NCBI GenBank assembly: GCA_029865265.1
Contig: JAOUHG010000032.1
Span: 1-38,892 of the forward strand
Length of the DNA: 38,892 nt
Direction: 5' to 3'
From: Candidatus Krumholzibacteriia bacterium
GTDB lineage: Bacteria; Krumholzibacteriota; Krumholzibacteriia; WVZY01; JAKEHA01
Shown here in pieces: positions 8,859 to 19,015 of this stretch (position 1 is the first letter of the stretch; every line of letters begins with the position of its first letter). The position numbers were made by a program, and so were the translations under genes. Under the pieces are notes generated by a model. That model was not told the DNA's origin. It made no database searches and saw only the letters and a program-made list of their open reading frames with translations.

Positions 8859-9647
8859 ATGAACACGGATAGTGACCGCCTCGTCATTGCGGGGCGCGAA
8901 TTCAAGTCGCGCTTGATCGTGGGAACCTCGCGCTACCCTGACCCGAAAACCATGCTGGAGGCCATCGCGGCCAGCGGCGCCGAGATGGTCACGGTGGCGG
9001 TGCGGCGCATCGACATCAAGGACACCTCGAAGGAGAGCGTGATCTCCATGCTGCGCGGGCGCTGGGCGGTGCTCCCCAACACCGCCGGCTGTTACACCGC
9101 AAAGGAAGCGGTGCTCACCGCGCAACTCGCGCGCGAGGCGCTGGACACCAACTGGATCAAGCTCGAGGTGATCGGCGACGACGAGACCCTGTTCCCCGAC
9201 GTCCCCGAGCTGCTCAAGGCGGCGGAACAACTGCTGGCCGACGGCTTCGTGGTGCTTCCCTACTGCAACGACGACCCCATCGCCTGCCGCAAGCTGGCCG
9301 ACATGGGCTGTGCCGCGGTCATGCCGCTGGGCGCGCCCATCGGCTCGGGCATGGGCATTCGCAACCCGTACAACCTGCGCATCATCCGCCAGCAGTGCAA
9401 GGTTCCGCTCATCGTGGACGCCGGCGTGGGCACCGCGTCTGACGTGGCGGTGGCCATGGAACTGGGCGTGGACGGCGTGCTGCTCAATTCGGCCATCGCC
9501 GGCGCCGAACGCCCCGTGCAGATGGCAACCGCCATCCGTCTGGCCGCCGAGGCGGGCCGCCTGGCGTACAGCGCGGGGCGCATTCCGAAGAAGCTCTACG
9601 CCACCGCGTCCAGCCCGGTGGAAGGCATGATCGGACGGGACGAATGA
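8859..9647 (+). CDS. thiG: Thiazole synthase ThiG
   Basis: A 262-residue TIM-barrel enzyme that joins deoxyxylulose 5-phosphate, ThiO-derived dehydroglycine and ThiS thiocarboxylate sulfur into the thiazole phosphate. '[12 protein letters not shown]' contains the Schiff-base Lys, and '[14 protein letters not shown]', '[10 protein letters not shown]' and '[10 protein letters not shown]' are all family signatures. The ribosome site GGGAGG is 5 bases before the ATG at 8859. The 3' end overlaps the next gene by 4 bases (ATGA). Full length, no sign of damage. Confidence 0.97.
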   Translation: MNTDSDRLVIAGREFKSRLIVGTSRYPDPKTMLEAIAASGAEMVTVAVRRIDIKDTSKESVISMLRGRWAVLPNTAGCYTAKEAVLTAQLAREALDTNWIKLEVIGDDETLFPDVPELLKAAEQLLADGFVVLPYCNDDPIACRKLADMGCAAVMPLGAPIGSGMGIRNPYNLRIIRQQCKVPLIVDAGVGTASDVAVAMELGVDGVLLNSAIAGAERPVQMATAIRLAAEAGRLAYSAGRIPKKLYATASSPVEGMIGRDE

Positions 9648-10288
9648 TCGACTTTCGCTTCTACCTGGTTACCGACCGCACGCGCTGCGCGCCGCGCTCG
9701 CTGGCGTCGGTGGTGCACGACGCGTGTGTCTCCGGCGTGCGCGCGGTGCAACTGCGCGAGAAGGATCTGTCCGAAACCGATTTGATTACCTCCGCTACGC
9801 GGCTCATGGACGTGATGCGCCCGCGGGGGGCGAAGCTGCTGGTCAACGTGGGGCGCTTCGTAGACGACGACACCGCCATGCTGGTTGCGGCGAGCCCCGG
9901 CGTGGACGGTTTTCACGTGCCCGACGACATCGAGTTGCTCAAGCGCTTCCGCGACCTGTTCCCCTCGCTCCTGCTGGGTGCCAGCACGCACAGCCGCGAC
10001 GGCGTGCGCGCCGCGCGCGACGCGGGTGCGGACTTCGTGTGCTTCGGCCCCGTGTTTGCCACCGCGTCCAAGAAGGGCCACGGCGCGCCGCAGGGGCTCG
10101 ACACCCTCGCCACCGCCTGCAAGGACGCGGGCGTGCCGGTGTTCGCCATCGGCGGCGTCAACCCGGACAATGCGCGCTCGTGCCTGGACGCAGGCGCCCA
10201 CGGCGTGGCGGCCATCGGCGCCGTCATGAAGGCATCCAGCGTGCGTACCGCCGTGCGGCGCTTCCAGGAAGCCATCGGAGACCTGTGA
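9644..10288 (+). CDS. ThiE/TenI family protein, probably thiazole tautomerase
   Basis: A 214-residue TIM barrel of the thiamin-phosphate synthase/TenI family, overlapping thiG by ATGA. It keeps '[10 protein letters not shown]', '[14 protein letters not shown]', '[13 protein letters not shown]', '[11 protein letters not shown]' and '[11 protein letters not shown]'. Where ThiE normally has a 'NDR...DGVHLG' stretch, this protein has '[10 protein letters not shown]' and 'DGFHVPDD'. Because a more canonical ThiE follows directly and ThiG precedes it, I infer a TenI-like role: tautomerising the ThiG product before coupling. A second genuine ThiE, or a ThiE with altered specificity, cannot be ruled out. 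Confidence 0.8.
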   Translation: MIDFRFYLVTDRTRCAPRSLASVVHDACVSGVRAVQLREKDLSETDLITSATRLMDVMRPRGAKLLVNVGRFVDDDTAMLVAASPGVDGFHVPDDIELLKRFRDLFPSLLLGASTHSRDGVRAARDAGADFVCFGPVFATASKKGHGAPQGLDTLATACKDAGVPVFAIGGVNPDNARSCLDAGAHGVAAIGAVMKASSVRTAVRRFQEAIGDL

Positions 10289-10932
10289 GACCGCGCAACG
10301 TGATCGGCCGCGTCTGCGTGATCACCGACACCACCGTGCAGTCGTTTTTCACGCACACCGACCTCGCCACACTCGCCTGCACCGGCGGCGCGGATATCAT
10401 TCAACTGCGCGACAAGCATCTCTCCGACGATGACATGATCACAGTGGGACGCGAGATACGGCACGTGTGCGACCGCTACGACGCGCGCTTCATCGTGAAT
10501 GACCGCGTGCAGGTGGCGCGCGCGTGCGGTGCCGACGGCGTGCACCTGGGGCGGGCGGACGCGTCCGTCGACGAGGCGCGGCGCGTGCTGGGTGACACCG
10601 CCATCATCGGCGCCACCGCGCATTCCTTTCAGGAGGCGCTTCGCGCCGACCGGTCTCTGGCCGACTATGTGGGCTTCGGGCATGTCTACGCGACGACGTC
10701 CAAGCAAAAGGAAACTCCGCCAGTTGGTCTGGAAGAACTGGCACGCGTGTGCAGCGCCGTGAGCTTGCCCGTGCTGGCCATCGGCGGCATCACCAGCGAG
10801 CGCGTGGCGGACGTGATGCGCGCGGGCGCCTGGGGCATCGCGGTGATCGCCGACGTGTGCGCGTCCGACGACCCGCGCGCGGCAACCGAACGCATCCGCC
10901 GCGCGGTGGCTGTCACTTTTCCGCACGCCTGA
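10285..10932 (+). CDS. thiE: Thiamin-phosphate synthase ThiE
   Basis: A 215-residue TIM barrel that couples HMP-pyrophosphate with thiazole phosphate to give thiamin phosphate. It has the classic motifs 'IIQLRDKHLSDDD', 'FIVNDRVQVA', 'GADGVHLGRAD', 'IIGATAHSFQEA', 'FGHVYATTSK' and 'VLAIGGITSE'. The GTG start at 10285 overlaps the preceding stop as GTGA and lies 12 residues before the first barrel strand, so it is preferred over internal codons. It is the last gene of the riboswitch-controlled operon and ends 16 bases before a convergent gene. No clear terminator is visible in that gap. Confidence 0.9.
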   Translation: MRPRNVIGRVCVITDTTVQSFFTHTDLATLACTGGADIIQLRDKHLSDDDMITVGREIRHVCDRYDARFIVNDRVQVARACGADGVHLGRADASVDEARRVLGDTAIIGATAHSFQEALRADRSLADYVGFGHVYATTSKQKETPPVGLEELARVCSAVSLPVLAIGGITSERVADVMRAGAWGIAVIADVCASDDPRAATERIRRAVAVTFPHA

Positions 10933-10948
10933 CGCCAGCCACAACCTA

Positions 10949-13714
10949 TTACTTCAGCAACAGCATCCGTTTCGTCAGCACCCGGCCCGATGTGGCAAGC
11001 CGATAGAAATAGACGCCAGAACTGGCCTGTTTGCCCGCCGAGTCCGTGCCGTCCCATTCGACGTCAACATCGCCCGCGTTCACAACCCGGTCGAGCAGCG
11101 TCGTAACCAGCCGCCCGGTCACATCATGAATGGTAAGGCGGGTGTGCGCGGCCACCGCCAGTCGAAATGAGATCGTGGTGGACGGATTGAACGGGTTCGG
11201 CCGGTTCTGGTGCAATTCCAGCTCGAGCGCGGGGATCAACAGCGTGGTCGACGGCGACAACCACTCGCCGTCTCCGTCAACCGCGCCGACCTGGTACGAA
11301 TAGCGCGTGCCGGGGCTCACGTCGGCGTCGACGTACTCATGCTCGCCATGGGCCGGAATCAACTGCTCGTTGAGACGCCGAACCGCGGTTTCAGAGACCA
11401 CCCGGCGATACACGTTGAATCCGGATACCGTCGCGGTCGTCTCGGTGCTCCATCGGATGCTTGCGCTTCCGTTCACACATGAAGCGTAGACGCCCGAGAA
11501 GACCGTCGCCACGGGGCCACGAGTCACCGAAACCACGACCTCGCCGGAGACCGCGCGCGATCCGTCCGTGCTGCGGGTCACGGTGCGGAACACGTATTCG
11601 CCGGGCTCGTCGCTGACATCGAACCTGCGCTGCAATTGCCACACCGGAGCGGGCAGCGGCGCCACGATCCGGTCCTCTTCGAGCCAGCCATCGCCGGACC
11701 TGCGCTGGAGCGCAACCACCGCGACGTCTCCATGGTCATCCGGCGTGTCGACATTGAAGAGGACAACGCACCCTCCGCTGCAATGGGACAGGTCTATGGC
11801 GTCGGGGCCGTAGGACGAAATCACCGGCCGTGCGCTTACCGACGTGCGCTCGTATCGCCACGCACCAACTTCCGCCGAGTAGGTGCCCGCCGTCGAGTAG
11901 ACGACGTTCCGGTCGGCGGGATCGAGCTGGAGGTCCAGGCCTCCGACCGTTCTCGCCCCCAACTGGTGCCAGTTGTCTCCCCCATCGACCGTGACCCAGA
12001 CCATCCCACCCCACACCGATGCGTATACGATCTGGGCATCCTCAGGATCGATCGCGATGGCACGGACATCGGTCAGGGGACCGGGGAGTCGTGCCCACGC
12101 GGATCCCCCATCGACACTCTTGAAGACCCCCTGCACCGAGGTGCCACAGTACACCGTCTCGGGGTCTGTCGGATCGATCACCACCTCGAGTACATAGCCC
12201 GACGCAGGACGGTCGAGGCCGTCTTCGATAAGCGCCCATGACGTGCCCCCGTCGGTGCTCTTGACCAGGGCTTGCAGGCCACCCACGTATACGACGCCGT
12301 CATCGCCTGGGTGCACGGCAATCGCGTACGCCTGTCCGTATGCACTCGTCAACGTCATCCAGGACGCGCCGGCGTTCTCCGTTTTGAAAATGCCGCCGCC
12401 ACCGGCGTAGACCACCGCCGGATTGGAGGGCGCAATCGCAATATCGTTGATCGCCTTGTTCGTCAACGAAGCCAGCCACGTGGCGCCTCCGTCGGTCGAC
12501 TTCGCCACTTCAGCGTCCGTGTAGGCGCCGGCGTAGATCGTCTGCAAATGCAACGGGTCCTGAGCGATCGCCATGCCGAAATCCACCACACGGGCCGGAT
12601 GCCAGTGCGCGCCGCGATCCGTGCTCGTGAAGAGTCCCCGTCCGGTGGCGTAAAGCACGTTGCTGTTGGCGCGGTCGATCGCGATCGCCGCCACGTTGGC
12701 GGGTGCGGTCCCAAACTGACTGAAGTGGGCGCCCTGATCCTGGCTCGTCGCCACACCGTAGCCGGTTGCGATGCAGAGGACGTCGGGGTTGGATCGAAAA
12801 ACATCGATGCCGGAAATCCCGCGGTATGCGCGCGTATCGAGTTCGCCCCATTGACCACCCGCATCCGTGCTCTGGTAGAGCCGCCTGCCGGCAACGACGT
12901 ACAGCGTGCCCGGCCGCGAGGGATCCACTGCGATATCATCCACTCCACTGTAGTCCGGCAATCCCGCGGAAGAGGACGCCCAGGTCGATCCCGCATCGCT
13001 GCTCTTGAGCAGCCCCTGAACCGGCCACCCCCCGTACGTGGTTCCCACGTACACCACGTTCGAGTTCGAGGGATCCACCGCGACGCAGCCGATTTCGGCA
13101 GAGTACGACCCGGTCGTGACCTGCGCCCAGGTCGTGCCTCCGTCGATGGTCTTGAAAAGCCCGCTGCCCGGATGGTCGAAATCGCCGATGGTACCGGCGT
13201 ACACCACGTTCCCGTTTCCCGGGTCGACCGCAAGCGCGCCGACCACACCTCCCCACGCGCCAAACGTCACCTGTGTCCACGACGCACCGCCGTCCGCGCT
13301 GACGTAGACGCCGGTCGGCACCACGGTCCCCGCGTAGATTCGATCGGTATTGCCCGGATCGATTGCCAGCGATGCCGCGTAGAACGGCGCAATGCCGGAC
13401 CACGTCGCGCCGCCGTCCGTCGACCGGGAGATCCCGTTGCTATGCGTATACGCGTAGACCACATCCGGATCCACGGGGTCAAACAGCACCTGCCATCCCG
13501 TTACCGGCACCGGCGACCACGTCTCACCGCCGTCGAGTGTCCGTTGCAGGCCGGCTGACGTGGTGAAGTAGATAATGTCGGTATTCGTTGGGTGTATTGC
13601 CGCGAACCCAACGTCTCCAGCAAGCGGCCCGACGCGCTCCCAGGTATCGGGATCGGCGTGCACCACTGTGGAGAGGAGCAGAATCGAGAACAACGAGGTC
13701 AGAAGTGCTCGCAT
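10949..13714 (-). CDS. Secreted Asp-box (BNR) propeller protein with FlgD-Ig-like C-terminal sorting domain
   Basis: A 921-residue exported protein. After the signal peptide ('MRALLTSLFSILLLSTVVHA') come about 13 Asp-box repeats of the form S-x-D-x-G-x-x-W, e.g. 'RTLDGGETWSPV', 'KSTDGGATWLAS' and 'VTVDGGDNWHQL', each separated by 'AIDP...VVYAG'-type strands. This predicts one or two sortilin/Vps10-like beta-propellers. A fibronectin-like segment ('ASIRWSTETTATVSGFNVYRR') and a final domain starting 'HQNRPNPFNPSTTISFRL' and ending 'KRMLLLK' follow. The last is the FlgD-Ig/type-IX-like tail found on surface or secreted proteins. It is convergent with thiE. No catalytic motif is evident; a binding or adhesion role is plausible. 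Confidence 0.88.
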   Translation of the reverse strand: MRALLTSLFSILLLSTVVHADPDTWERVGPLAGDVGFAAIHPTNTDIIYFTTSAGLQRTLDGGETWSPVPVTGWQVLFDPVDPDVVYAYTHSNGISRSTDGGATWSGIAPFYAASLAIDPGNTDRIYAGTVVPTGVYVSADGGASWTQVTFGAWGGVVGALAVDPGNGNVVYAGTIGDFDHPGSGLFKTIDGGTTWAQVTTGSYSAEIGCVAVDPSNSNVVYVGTTYGGWPVQGLLKSSDAGSTWASSSAGLPDYSGVDDIAVDPSRPGTLYVVAGRRLYQSTDAGGQWGELDTRAYRGISGIDVFRSNPDVLCIATGYGVATSQDQGAHFSQFGTAPANVAAIAIDRANSNVLYATGRGLFTSTDRGAHWHPARVVDFGMAIAQDPLHLQTIYAGAYTDAEVAKSTDGGATWLASLTNKAINDIAIAPSNPAVVYAGGGGIFKTENAGASWMTLTSAYGQAYAIAVHPGDDGVVYVGGLQALVKSTDGGTSWALIEDGLDRPASGYVLEVVIDPTDPETVYCGTSVQGVFKSVDGGSAWARLPGPLTDVRAIAIDPEDAQIVYASVWGGMVWVTVDGGDNWHQLGARTVGGLDLQLDPADRNVVYSTAGTYSAEVGAWRYERTSVSARPVISSYGPDAIDLSHCSGGCVVLFNVDTPDDHGDVAVVALQRRSGDGWLEEDRIVAPLPAPVWQLQRRFDVSDEPGEYVFRTVTRSTDGSRAVSGEVVVSVTRGPVATVFSGVYASCVNGSASIRWSTETTATVSGFNVYRRVVSETAVRRLNEQLIPAHGEHEYVDADVSPGTRYSYQVGAVDGDGEWLSPSTTLLIPALELELHQNRPNPFNPSTTISFRLAVAAHTRLTIHDVTGRLVTTLLDRVVNAGDVDVEWDGTDSAGKQASSGVYFYRLATSGRVLTKRMLLLK

Positions 13715-13750
13715 GACACACCTGAATGATCAGACACCGCGGCGAGCGTG

Positions 13751-13759
13751 ATTATACCA
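13751..13759 (-). promoter_or_regulatory. Extended -10 promoter upstream of the Asp-box gene
   Basis: The minus strand reads TGGTATAAT here: a perfect TATAAT with an upstream TG extension, 37 bases before the Asp-box gene start. No matching -35 hexamer is seen at 16-18 bases, which is acceptable for extended -10 promoters. Confidence 0.5.
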
Positions 13760-13888
13760 CTTTCGACGTGCAGCGCGGATGATCAGTCTGCGGCCGGGTC
13801 CTCCGGGGCGAGCGCCACCACCCACCCCCGCCGCCGCGCCGGCACACGAATGGCGTAACCAGTTGTACAATTTACAGTTGACGTCGTA

Positions 13889-14266
13889 TCAGCGGGGCGA
13901 AAACAGCCCCACCGAGTTTCCCTCGCTGTCCTGGAAGACGGCGAAGAAGCCCATGTCGGGCTCGATGGGTGACTTGGGCACCATCACCTTGCCGCCCGCC
14001 TTCTCCACGCGGCTCAGCACGGGTGCGAGGTCGTCGCCCGCGCTCAGATAGACAATCGTTCCCGTGGGCGACGGCTTCGACCACTCGCCCTTGACGATGG
14101 CCCCACCCACGCCGCCGGTGTCGCGCTGGTGCGGGAGGATACCCATGCGGATGTCCGCCATGTTCATCTCCGGCATTTCGTAGGTGAAGATCTGTTCGTA
14201 GAATTTCTTTGCGCGTTCGAAATCCGCGGTTGGAATCTCAAACCACGCCACTGCGTTCTTGTCCAT
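13889..14266 (-). CDS. VOC (glyoxalase/bleomycin-resistance) family protein
   Basis: A 125-residue vicinal-oxygen-chelate protein with one paired beta-alpha-beta-beta-beta unit: 'VAWFEIPTADFERAKKFYEQIF' at the N-terminus and 'DMGFFAVFQDSEGNSVGLFSP' at the C-terminus. Such proteins resemble the YDR533/PhnB-like VOC group; substrate unknown. The ATG at 14266 is used because GAGAGGT lies about 7 bases upstream; an in-frame extension to 14311 has no ribosome site. It follows the cupin gene after 97 non-coding bases. The 174 bases beyond its stop, up to 13714, hold only the Asp-box gene's promoter region. Confidence 0.85.
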   Translation of the reverse strand: MDKNAVAWFEIPTADFERAKKFYEQIFTYEMPEMNMADIRMGILPHQRDTGGVGGAIVKGEWSKPSPTGTIVYLSAGDDLAPVLSRVEKAGGKVMVPKSPIEPDMGFFAVFQDSEGNSVGLFSPR

Positions 14267-14363
14267 GATTGCGACCTCTCGTGTCCATTCAGGTGTATGG
14301 CTGTGTGCCACGATTGATGCGTGACGCTAGCACCGGCGCAATCGGGAAGTCAAATCGGGGCGC

Positions 14364-14711
14364 TCAGGCGGAATCGGAAGAGAGGAACAGGGCCACCCAC
14401 ACCGTGTCGCAGGACGGGTCGGTCCAGTCCACGCGGTGGCGCGTGCGCGCGGGGATATGAACGTGGTCGCCGGGGCCGAGCTCGAGCACGCGATCACCCT
14501 CGAAACGCAACCGGGCCCGACCCGCCACCACCAGCACCCATTCCGTCTCTTGCTGGTCGTACCAGAAGTCCGGCGGCGAGGCATGCCCGCGCGACACGAT
14601 GCGTTCCACACGCGCGTGCGGGTTCTTTGTGAGGATCTCGTGGAACTCATCCCGGCCGGCGAGACCGCCGGGAATCTGCGCGAAGAGGTTGTGTTTGAAG
14701 ACCGGGTCCAT
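14364..14711 (-). CDS. Cupin domain protein
   Basis: A 115-residue single-domain cupin. 'WVLVVAGRARLRFEGD' followed by 'LGPGDHVHIPARTRHRV' supplies a G-x-x-x-x-H-x-H-x-like metal site (His in DHVHIPARTRH). The similar 'cupin in phosphomannose-isomerase-like small proteins' group has no uniform function. The ATG at 14711 shares one base with the preceding stop (TGATG), so it is translationally coupled to the TPR/hydrolase-like gene. The substrate cannot be inferred. Confidence 0.82.
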   Translation of the reverse strand: MDPVFKHNLFAQIPGGLAGRDEFHEILTKNPHARVERIVSRGHASPPDFWYDQQETEWVLVVAGRARLRFEGDRVLELGPGDHVHIPARTRHRVDWTDPSCDTVWVALFLSSDSA

Positions 14712-15796
14712 CACTGGCGCATCAGTTGCAGGCGCTCGGCCAGCTCGCCGCCGAACATGTCGCGCAACAGGTGGTTGGACCCCTGTACGACTTCGAGGTA
14801 GCACTCGATACCCAGCGCCTTGAGCCGATCGTAGGCGCGCTGGCTCTCCAGCAGCCAGATGGCGTCGTTGGAACCGACGATCAAGCTGATACGAATCCCC
14901 TTCAGCTTCTTCAGTTCGTTCTCGTCGTCCGTCACCGGAAATCCTGGCAGTGCGGTGAGGCTCTTGATACGCCCAGGCGCCGCCATCGCGATGGCGAATG
15001 CGGGCCCGGAGGTCGGGCCGTAGCACGCAATGTGGAACTTGCCGCCCTCCACCCGGTAACGCCGATCGATCTCGTCCAGCAACGGCAGCGTGGTGCCGAT
15101 GGGATCAACCGTCAGAAAGGAGGGGCACTCCACCGTGATCCAGCCGCGCTGCGACGTATCCTCTCCCCAGAACAGCCCGCCCCAGTTGCCCTCCACCTTC
15201 TTGCCGTGTCCCGGCGCGATCAGGACCGGATACGCCTTCGCGGGGTCGAACCCCACCGGCAGATCCACGGAAAACGGCACCTCCACACCGTCGTCCAGTT
15301 TCAGCACGAAGTAGTTGCGCGCCTGGGGGAGCACGAAGCGCGGGTCGTCGCGCAGCGACTCGAGATCCGCGTCGGTCATCATGAGTTCGCGGTCGGCGAA
15401 TCCCGCGCGCTTGGCGGCGGTGAGCGCCTTGAACGCGTTCGCCTCGTCGCCCTTGAGCGCATAGGCGCACGCCAGGTTGTAGCACGCGCTGGCACGTACC
15501 GCCGCAAACGTGGCGGCCCGTTGCCCGGCATCAATGGCCGCGTCGAAGTCTCCCGCCGCGTGACACGCCTGCGCCAGGATGAACCACGCGCTGGGGTTCT
15601 CGGGCGTTTCCGCCACCGCCTTCTCGGCGGCCAGGCGGGCCTCGGCGGGGCGATTCGCCTCCAGGGCCTGTTCGGCCTGGATCACCCACGGCACGGGTGC
15701 GTCCGCGGGAGGCGCGGTGGCCTGCGCGCGGGCCGTGGCCGCGATGGCGACAACGGCCCCGCTGAGAATCAGCATGACAAGCGTTTTGCGGCTCAT
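14711..15796 (-). CDS. Exported TPR plus alpha/beta-hydrolase-like protein with altered nucleophile
   Basis: A 361-residue protein: signal peptide ('LVMLILSGAVVAIAATARA'), two or three TPR-like helices at roughly residues 35-125 ('AEARLAAEKAVAETPENPSAW', 'ACYNLACAYALKGDEANAF'), then a PHB-depolymerase/esterase-like fold with 'YPVLIAPGHGKKVEGNWGG', 'LLDEIDRRYRVEGGKFHIA' and 'VVQGSNHLL'. At the expected G-x-S-x-G nucleophile elbow the sequence reads 'YGPTSGPAFA', putting Thr in the nucleophile position with Ser one residue later. The catalytic His candidate remains ('GSNHLL'). It may be a non-catalytic or atypical hydrolase. It precedes the cupin with a one-base overlap and follows OsmC by 7 bases. 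Confidence 0.75.
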   Translation of the reverse strand: MSRKTLVMLILSGAVVAIAATARAQATAPPADAPVPWVIQAEQALEANRPAEARLAAEKAVAETPENPSAWFILAQACHAAGDFDAAIDAGQRAATFAAVRASACYNLACAYALKGDEANAFKALTAAKRAGFADRELMMTDADLESLRDDPRFVLPQARNYFVLKLDDGVEVPFSVDLPVGFDPAKAYPVLIAPGHGKKVEGNWGGLFWGEDTSQRGWITVECPSFLTVDPIGTTLPLLDEIDRRYRVEGGKFHIACYGPTSGPAFAIAMAAPGRIKSLTALPGFPVTDDENELKKLKGIRISLIVGSNDAIWLLESQRAYDRLKALGIECYLEVVQGSNHLLRDMFGGELAERLQLMRQ

Positions 15797-15803
15797 GGGC
15801 TCT

Positions 15804-16268
15804 CTAGTGGGCTTCCAGCACCGGCTCCTCCACCGTCACCCGTGTCAACACCGAGTTGGCGATGAAGCATTCGCGATGCGCCTTGTCATGCAGTTCCACC
15901 AACGCCTCCGCCGATGGCCGCTGGCCGGGCGCAAAACTGATGCGCGGGCGCAGCACCACGCGCGTGATGGCGAGCTTCTTGTTCTCGTTGGGTTCGAGAT
16001 AGCCGACGGCATCATCGTCGTACTTCTCCACCACGATGGCCTTGCGGGCGCACAGCGCCAGGAACGTGAGCATGTGGCAGCTCGAAATGGATGCCACCAG
16101 CCCCTCCTCGGGGTCAACGCACTCCTCGCTGCCCAGAAACTTGGGCGCGGCGGCGGCGTGCACCACGGTGCCATTCTTGAAGGTCCAGGTGTGTTCGCGG
16201 TTGTACTCCTTGTAGTCGAACGACGCGGTCTCCTTCACCCAGTGAATCCGCGCGCGGTGCTGTGACAT
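15804..16268 (-). CDS. OsmC-family peroxiredoxin-like protein (first of two)
   Basis: A 154-residue OsmC/Ohr-fold protein, likely reducing organic hydroperoxides through a Cys pair. The first Cys lies in 'ASISSCHMLTFLALC' and the second in 'ECFIANSVLTRV'. The N-terminus 'MSQHRARIHWVKE' and 'LGSEECVDPEEGLV' fit the OsmC-like subfamily rather than Ohr. AGGAAGGAT precedes the start. It sits between the M50 protease and the TPR/hydrolase gene and is probably cotranscribed leftward. A second, more distant OsmC protein is encoded at 37950-38375. Confidence 0.88.
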   Translation of the reverse strand: MSQHRARIHWVKETASFDYKEYNREHTWTFKNGTVVHAAAAPKFLGSEECVDPEEGLVASISSCHMLTFLALCARKAIVVEKYDDDAVGYLEPNENKKLAITRVVLRPRISFAPGQRPSAEALVELHDKAHRECFIANSVLTRVTVEEPVLEAH

Positions 16269-16319
16269 GACCCATCCTTCCTATGCGGCCGGTCTATTGG
16301 GAGCGATCGTATGAAAACT

Positions 16320-17411
<1,092 letters not shown>

Positions 17412-17500
17412 GGGGTTATCATCCGGTAATATACGGCGCGGGCGGCGTTCGCGCGAGAAGACACCCCCATGTTACACTGCCCGAGCGCACCTTTCTACTC

Positions 17501-18319
17501 ATGAAGCAGGCACTCACCATCGCGGGCTCGGATTCCGGCGGCGGCGCGGGCATCCAGGCCGACCTCAAGACCTTCCACGCCCACGGCGTCTTCGGGGCGT
17601 CGGTGGTCACGGCCATCACCGCCCAGAACACCCGCGAGGTTCGCGAGGTCCAGGAACTCCCACCCGCGATCATTTGCGCCCAGCTGGCGGCCGTTCTCGA
17701 CGATCTCGACATCGCCGCCGCCAAGACGGGCATGCTCTCCAGCGCCACCATCATCGAAACCGTGGCCGGCGAGCTCTCCCGGCGCGGGTTTCAGGACCTG
17801 GTGGTCGACCCGGTGATGATCGCAAAGAGCGGTTACCGCCTGCTGGCGGAAGACGCCGTCGCCGCCCTGCGGGGCACCCTGCTGCCATTGGCCCGGGTGG
17901 TGACGCCGAACCTGCACGAGGCCCGGCTGCTCTCCGGCCTCGACATCGCCTCGCTCGACGACATGAAACGCGCCGCGGAGAAGATCGCGGCCATGGGCCC
18001 GCGCGCGGTGGTGGTCAAGGGCGGGCACGCCACCTTTGCGCTGGCGGTCGACGTCCTGTGGACGGAGAGAGGGATGGTGGAATTGAAACCCGAGGGACCG
18101 GTGCGCGAGCGCAGCATCCACGGCACGGGCTGCACCTTCTCGGCGGCAATCACCGCGCGACTCGCGCTGGGGGAGGCGCTGCCCACCGCGGTTGCGAACG
18201 CCAAGCGTTACATCACGCGTACCATCCGCCACGCGCCGGCGATCGGGCACGGCCATCCGCCCGCGGCGCACTTCTACTTTCTGGGTTCCGGCGACTGGGA
18301 CTCGGAAACGGAGACGTGA
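17501..18319 (+). CDS. thiD: Hydroxymethylpyrimidine/phosphomethylpyrimidine kinase ThiD
   Basis: A 272-residue ribokinase-fold enzyme phosphorylating HMP and HMP-P to HMP-PP, the other substrate of ThiE. '[21 protein letters not shown]' at the N-terminus, 'AAKTGML', '[11 protein letters not shown]', 'VVVKGGH' and the anion-hole/catalytic motif '[11 protein letters not shown]' are all present. It is not next to the riboswitch operon and shows no TPP aptamer of its own in the 89-base upstream gap. No strong Shine-Dalgarno sequence precedes the ATG. The stop lies 3 bases from the convergent racemase gene. Confidence 0.95.
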   Translation: MKQALTIAGSDSGGGAGIQADLKTFHAHGVFGASVVTAITAQNTREVREVQELPPAIICAQLAAVLDDLDIAAAKTGMLSSATIIETVAGELSRRGFQDLVVDPVMIAKSGYRLLAEDAVAALRGTLLPLARVVTPNLHEARLLSGLDIASLDDMKRAAEKIAAMGPRAVVVKGGHATFALAVDVLWTERGMVELKPEGPVRERSIHGTGCTFSAAITARLALGEALPTAVANAKRYITRTIRHAPAIGHGHPPAAHFYFLGSGDWDSETET

Positions 18320-18322
18320 GCG

Positions 18323-19015
18323 CTACTCGAGTGAGGCGCGCAGCGCGGCCCGCGCAAGCAGGCGCGTGGAGTCCAACACCGGCAGCGGAGAATTCTCCTC
18401 GGTGATAATAAGCGGCACCTCGGTACAGCCCAGCACCACCGCTTCACACCCGACCACCCGCATCTCGCTGATCAGGCCGGTGAAGTACGCGCGCGATTCC
18501 GCGGTGAACTGCGCCGCCACCAGTTCGTCGAAGATGATGCGGTTGATGAGCTTGCGGTCCTTCTCCTCCGGGAGTTCCACCCCGATCCCCACCTCGGCGA
18601 ACTTCTCATTATAGAAGGACGCCTCCATGGTGTACGCGGTACCGATCAGCCCCACCTTCTTGTAGCCGCGCCGCGAGGCCTCGCGCGCAACCTCGCCGGC
18701 GATGTGCAACCAGGGCAGCTTCGACTTCGCCACCACCTGGTCGAACACCTGGTGGACGGTATTGTCGGGGCAGATGACCAGCTCCGCGCCGGCCTTGGCC
18801 AGCTTCGCCTCGGAGGAAAGCATCAGCGCGGCCACCCCATCCCAGTTGCCCGCCTCGAGCAGGCGCACGTAGTCGCTGAAGGGGTGGGTGTGCATGCTCA
18901 CCTCGGGGTGGGCGTGTTTCTTCCCCATGAGGGCCGGCGCCTCGGTGCAGACGGTGGTGTAGCAGAGAGCGGCGCCCTCGGCGCTGCATGCAACGATTCC
19001 GATGTGTTTAGCCAC
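18323..19015 (-). CDS. Aspartate/glutamate racemase family protein
   Basis: A 230-residue Asp/Glu racemase-fold enzyme that uses two cysteines as acid/base pair in a PLP-free reaction. The second Cys motif is standard ('VVLGCTEVPLII'). The first reads 'VICPDNTVHQ', where Cys lies two residues further upstream of the Asn-Thr pair than in classic 'CNT' racemases, as in some broad-specificity members. The GTG at 19015 starts the barrel directly ('VAKHIGIVACSAEGAA') and gives the usual family length; the in-frame ATG at 19075 adds 20 unsupported residues. The gene is convergent with thiD and divergent from the acyl-CoA synthetase. Confidence 0.82.
   Translation of the reverse strand: MAKHIGIVACSAEGAALCYTTVCTEAPALMGKKHAHPEVSMHTHPFSDYVRLLEAGNWDGVAALMLSSEAKLAKAGAELVICPDNTVHQVFDQVVAKSKLPWLHIAGEVAREASRRGYKKVGLIGTAYTMEASFYNEKFAEVGIGVELPEEKDRKLINRIIFDELVAAQFTAESRAYFTGLISEMRVVGCEAVVLGCTEVPLIITEENSPLPVLDSTRLLARAALRASLE

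Noticed and set aside
9644-10932. Two adjacent ThiE-like genes considered as an assembly duplication
   Set aside because: The two proteins differ throughout, including motif residues, so this is an old paralogous pair.
12272-13558. 428-codon plus-strand frame inside the Asp-box gene
   Set aside because: Antisense shadow of a repeat gene; its arginine- and histidine-rich product shows no domain.
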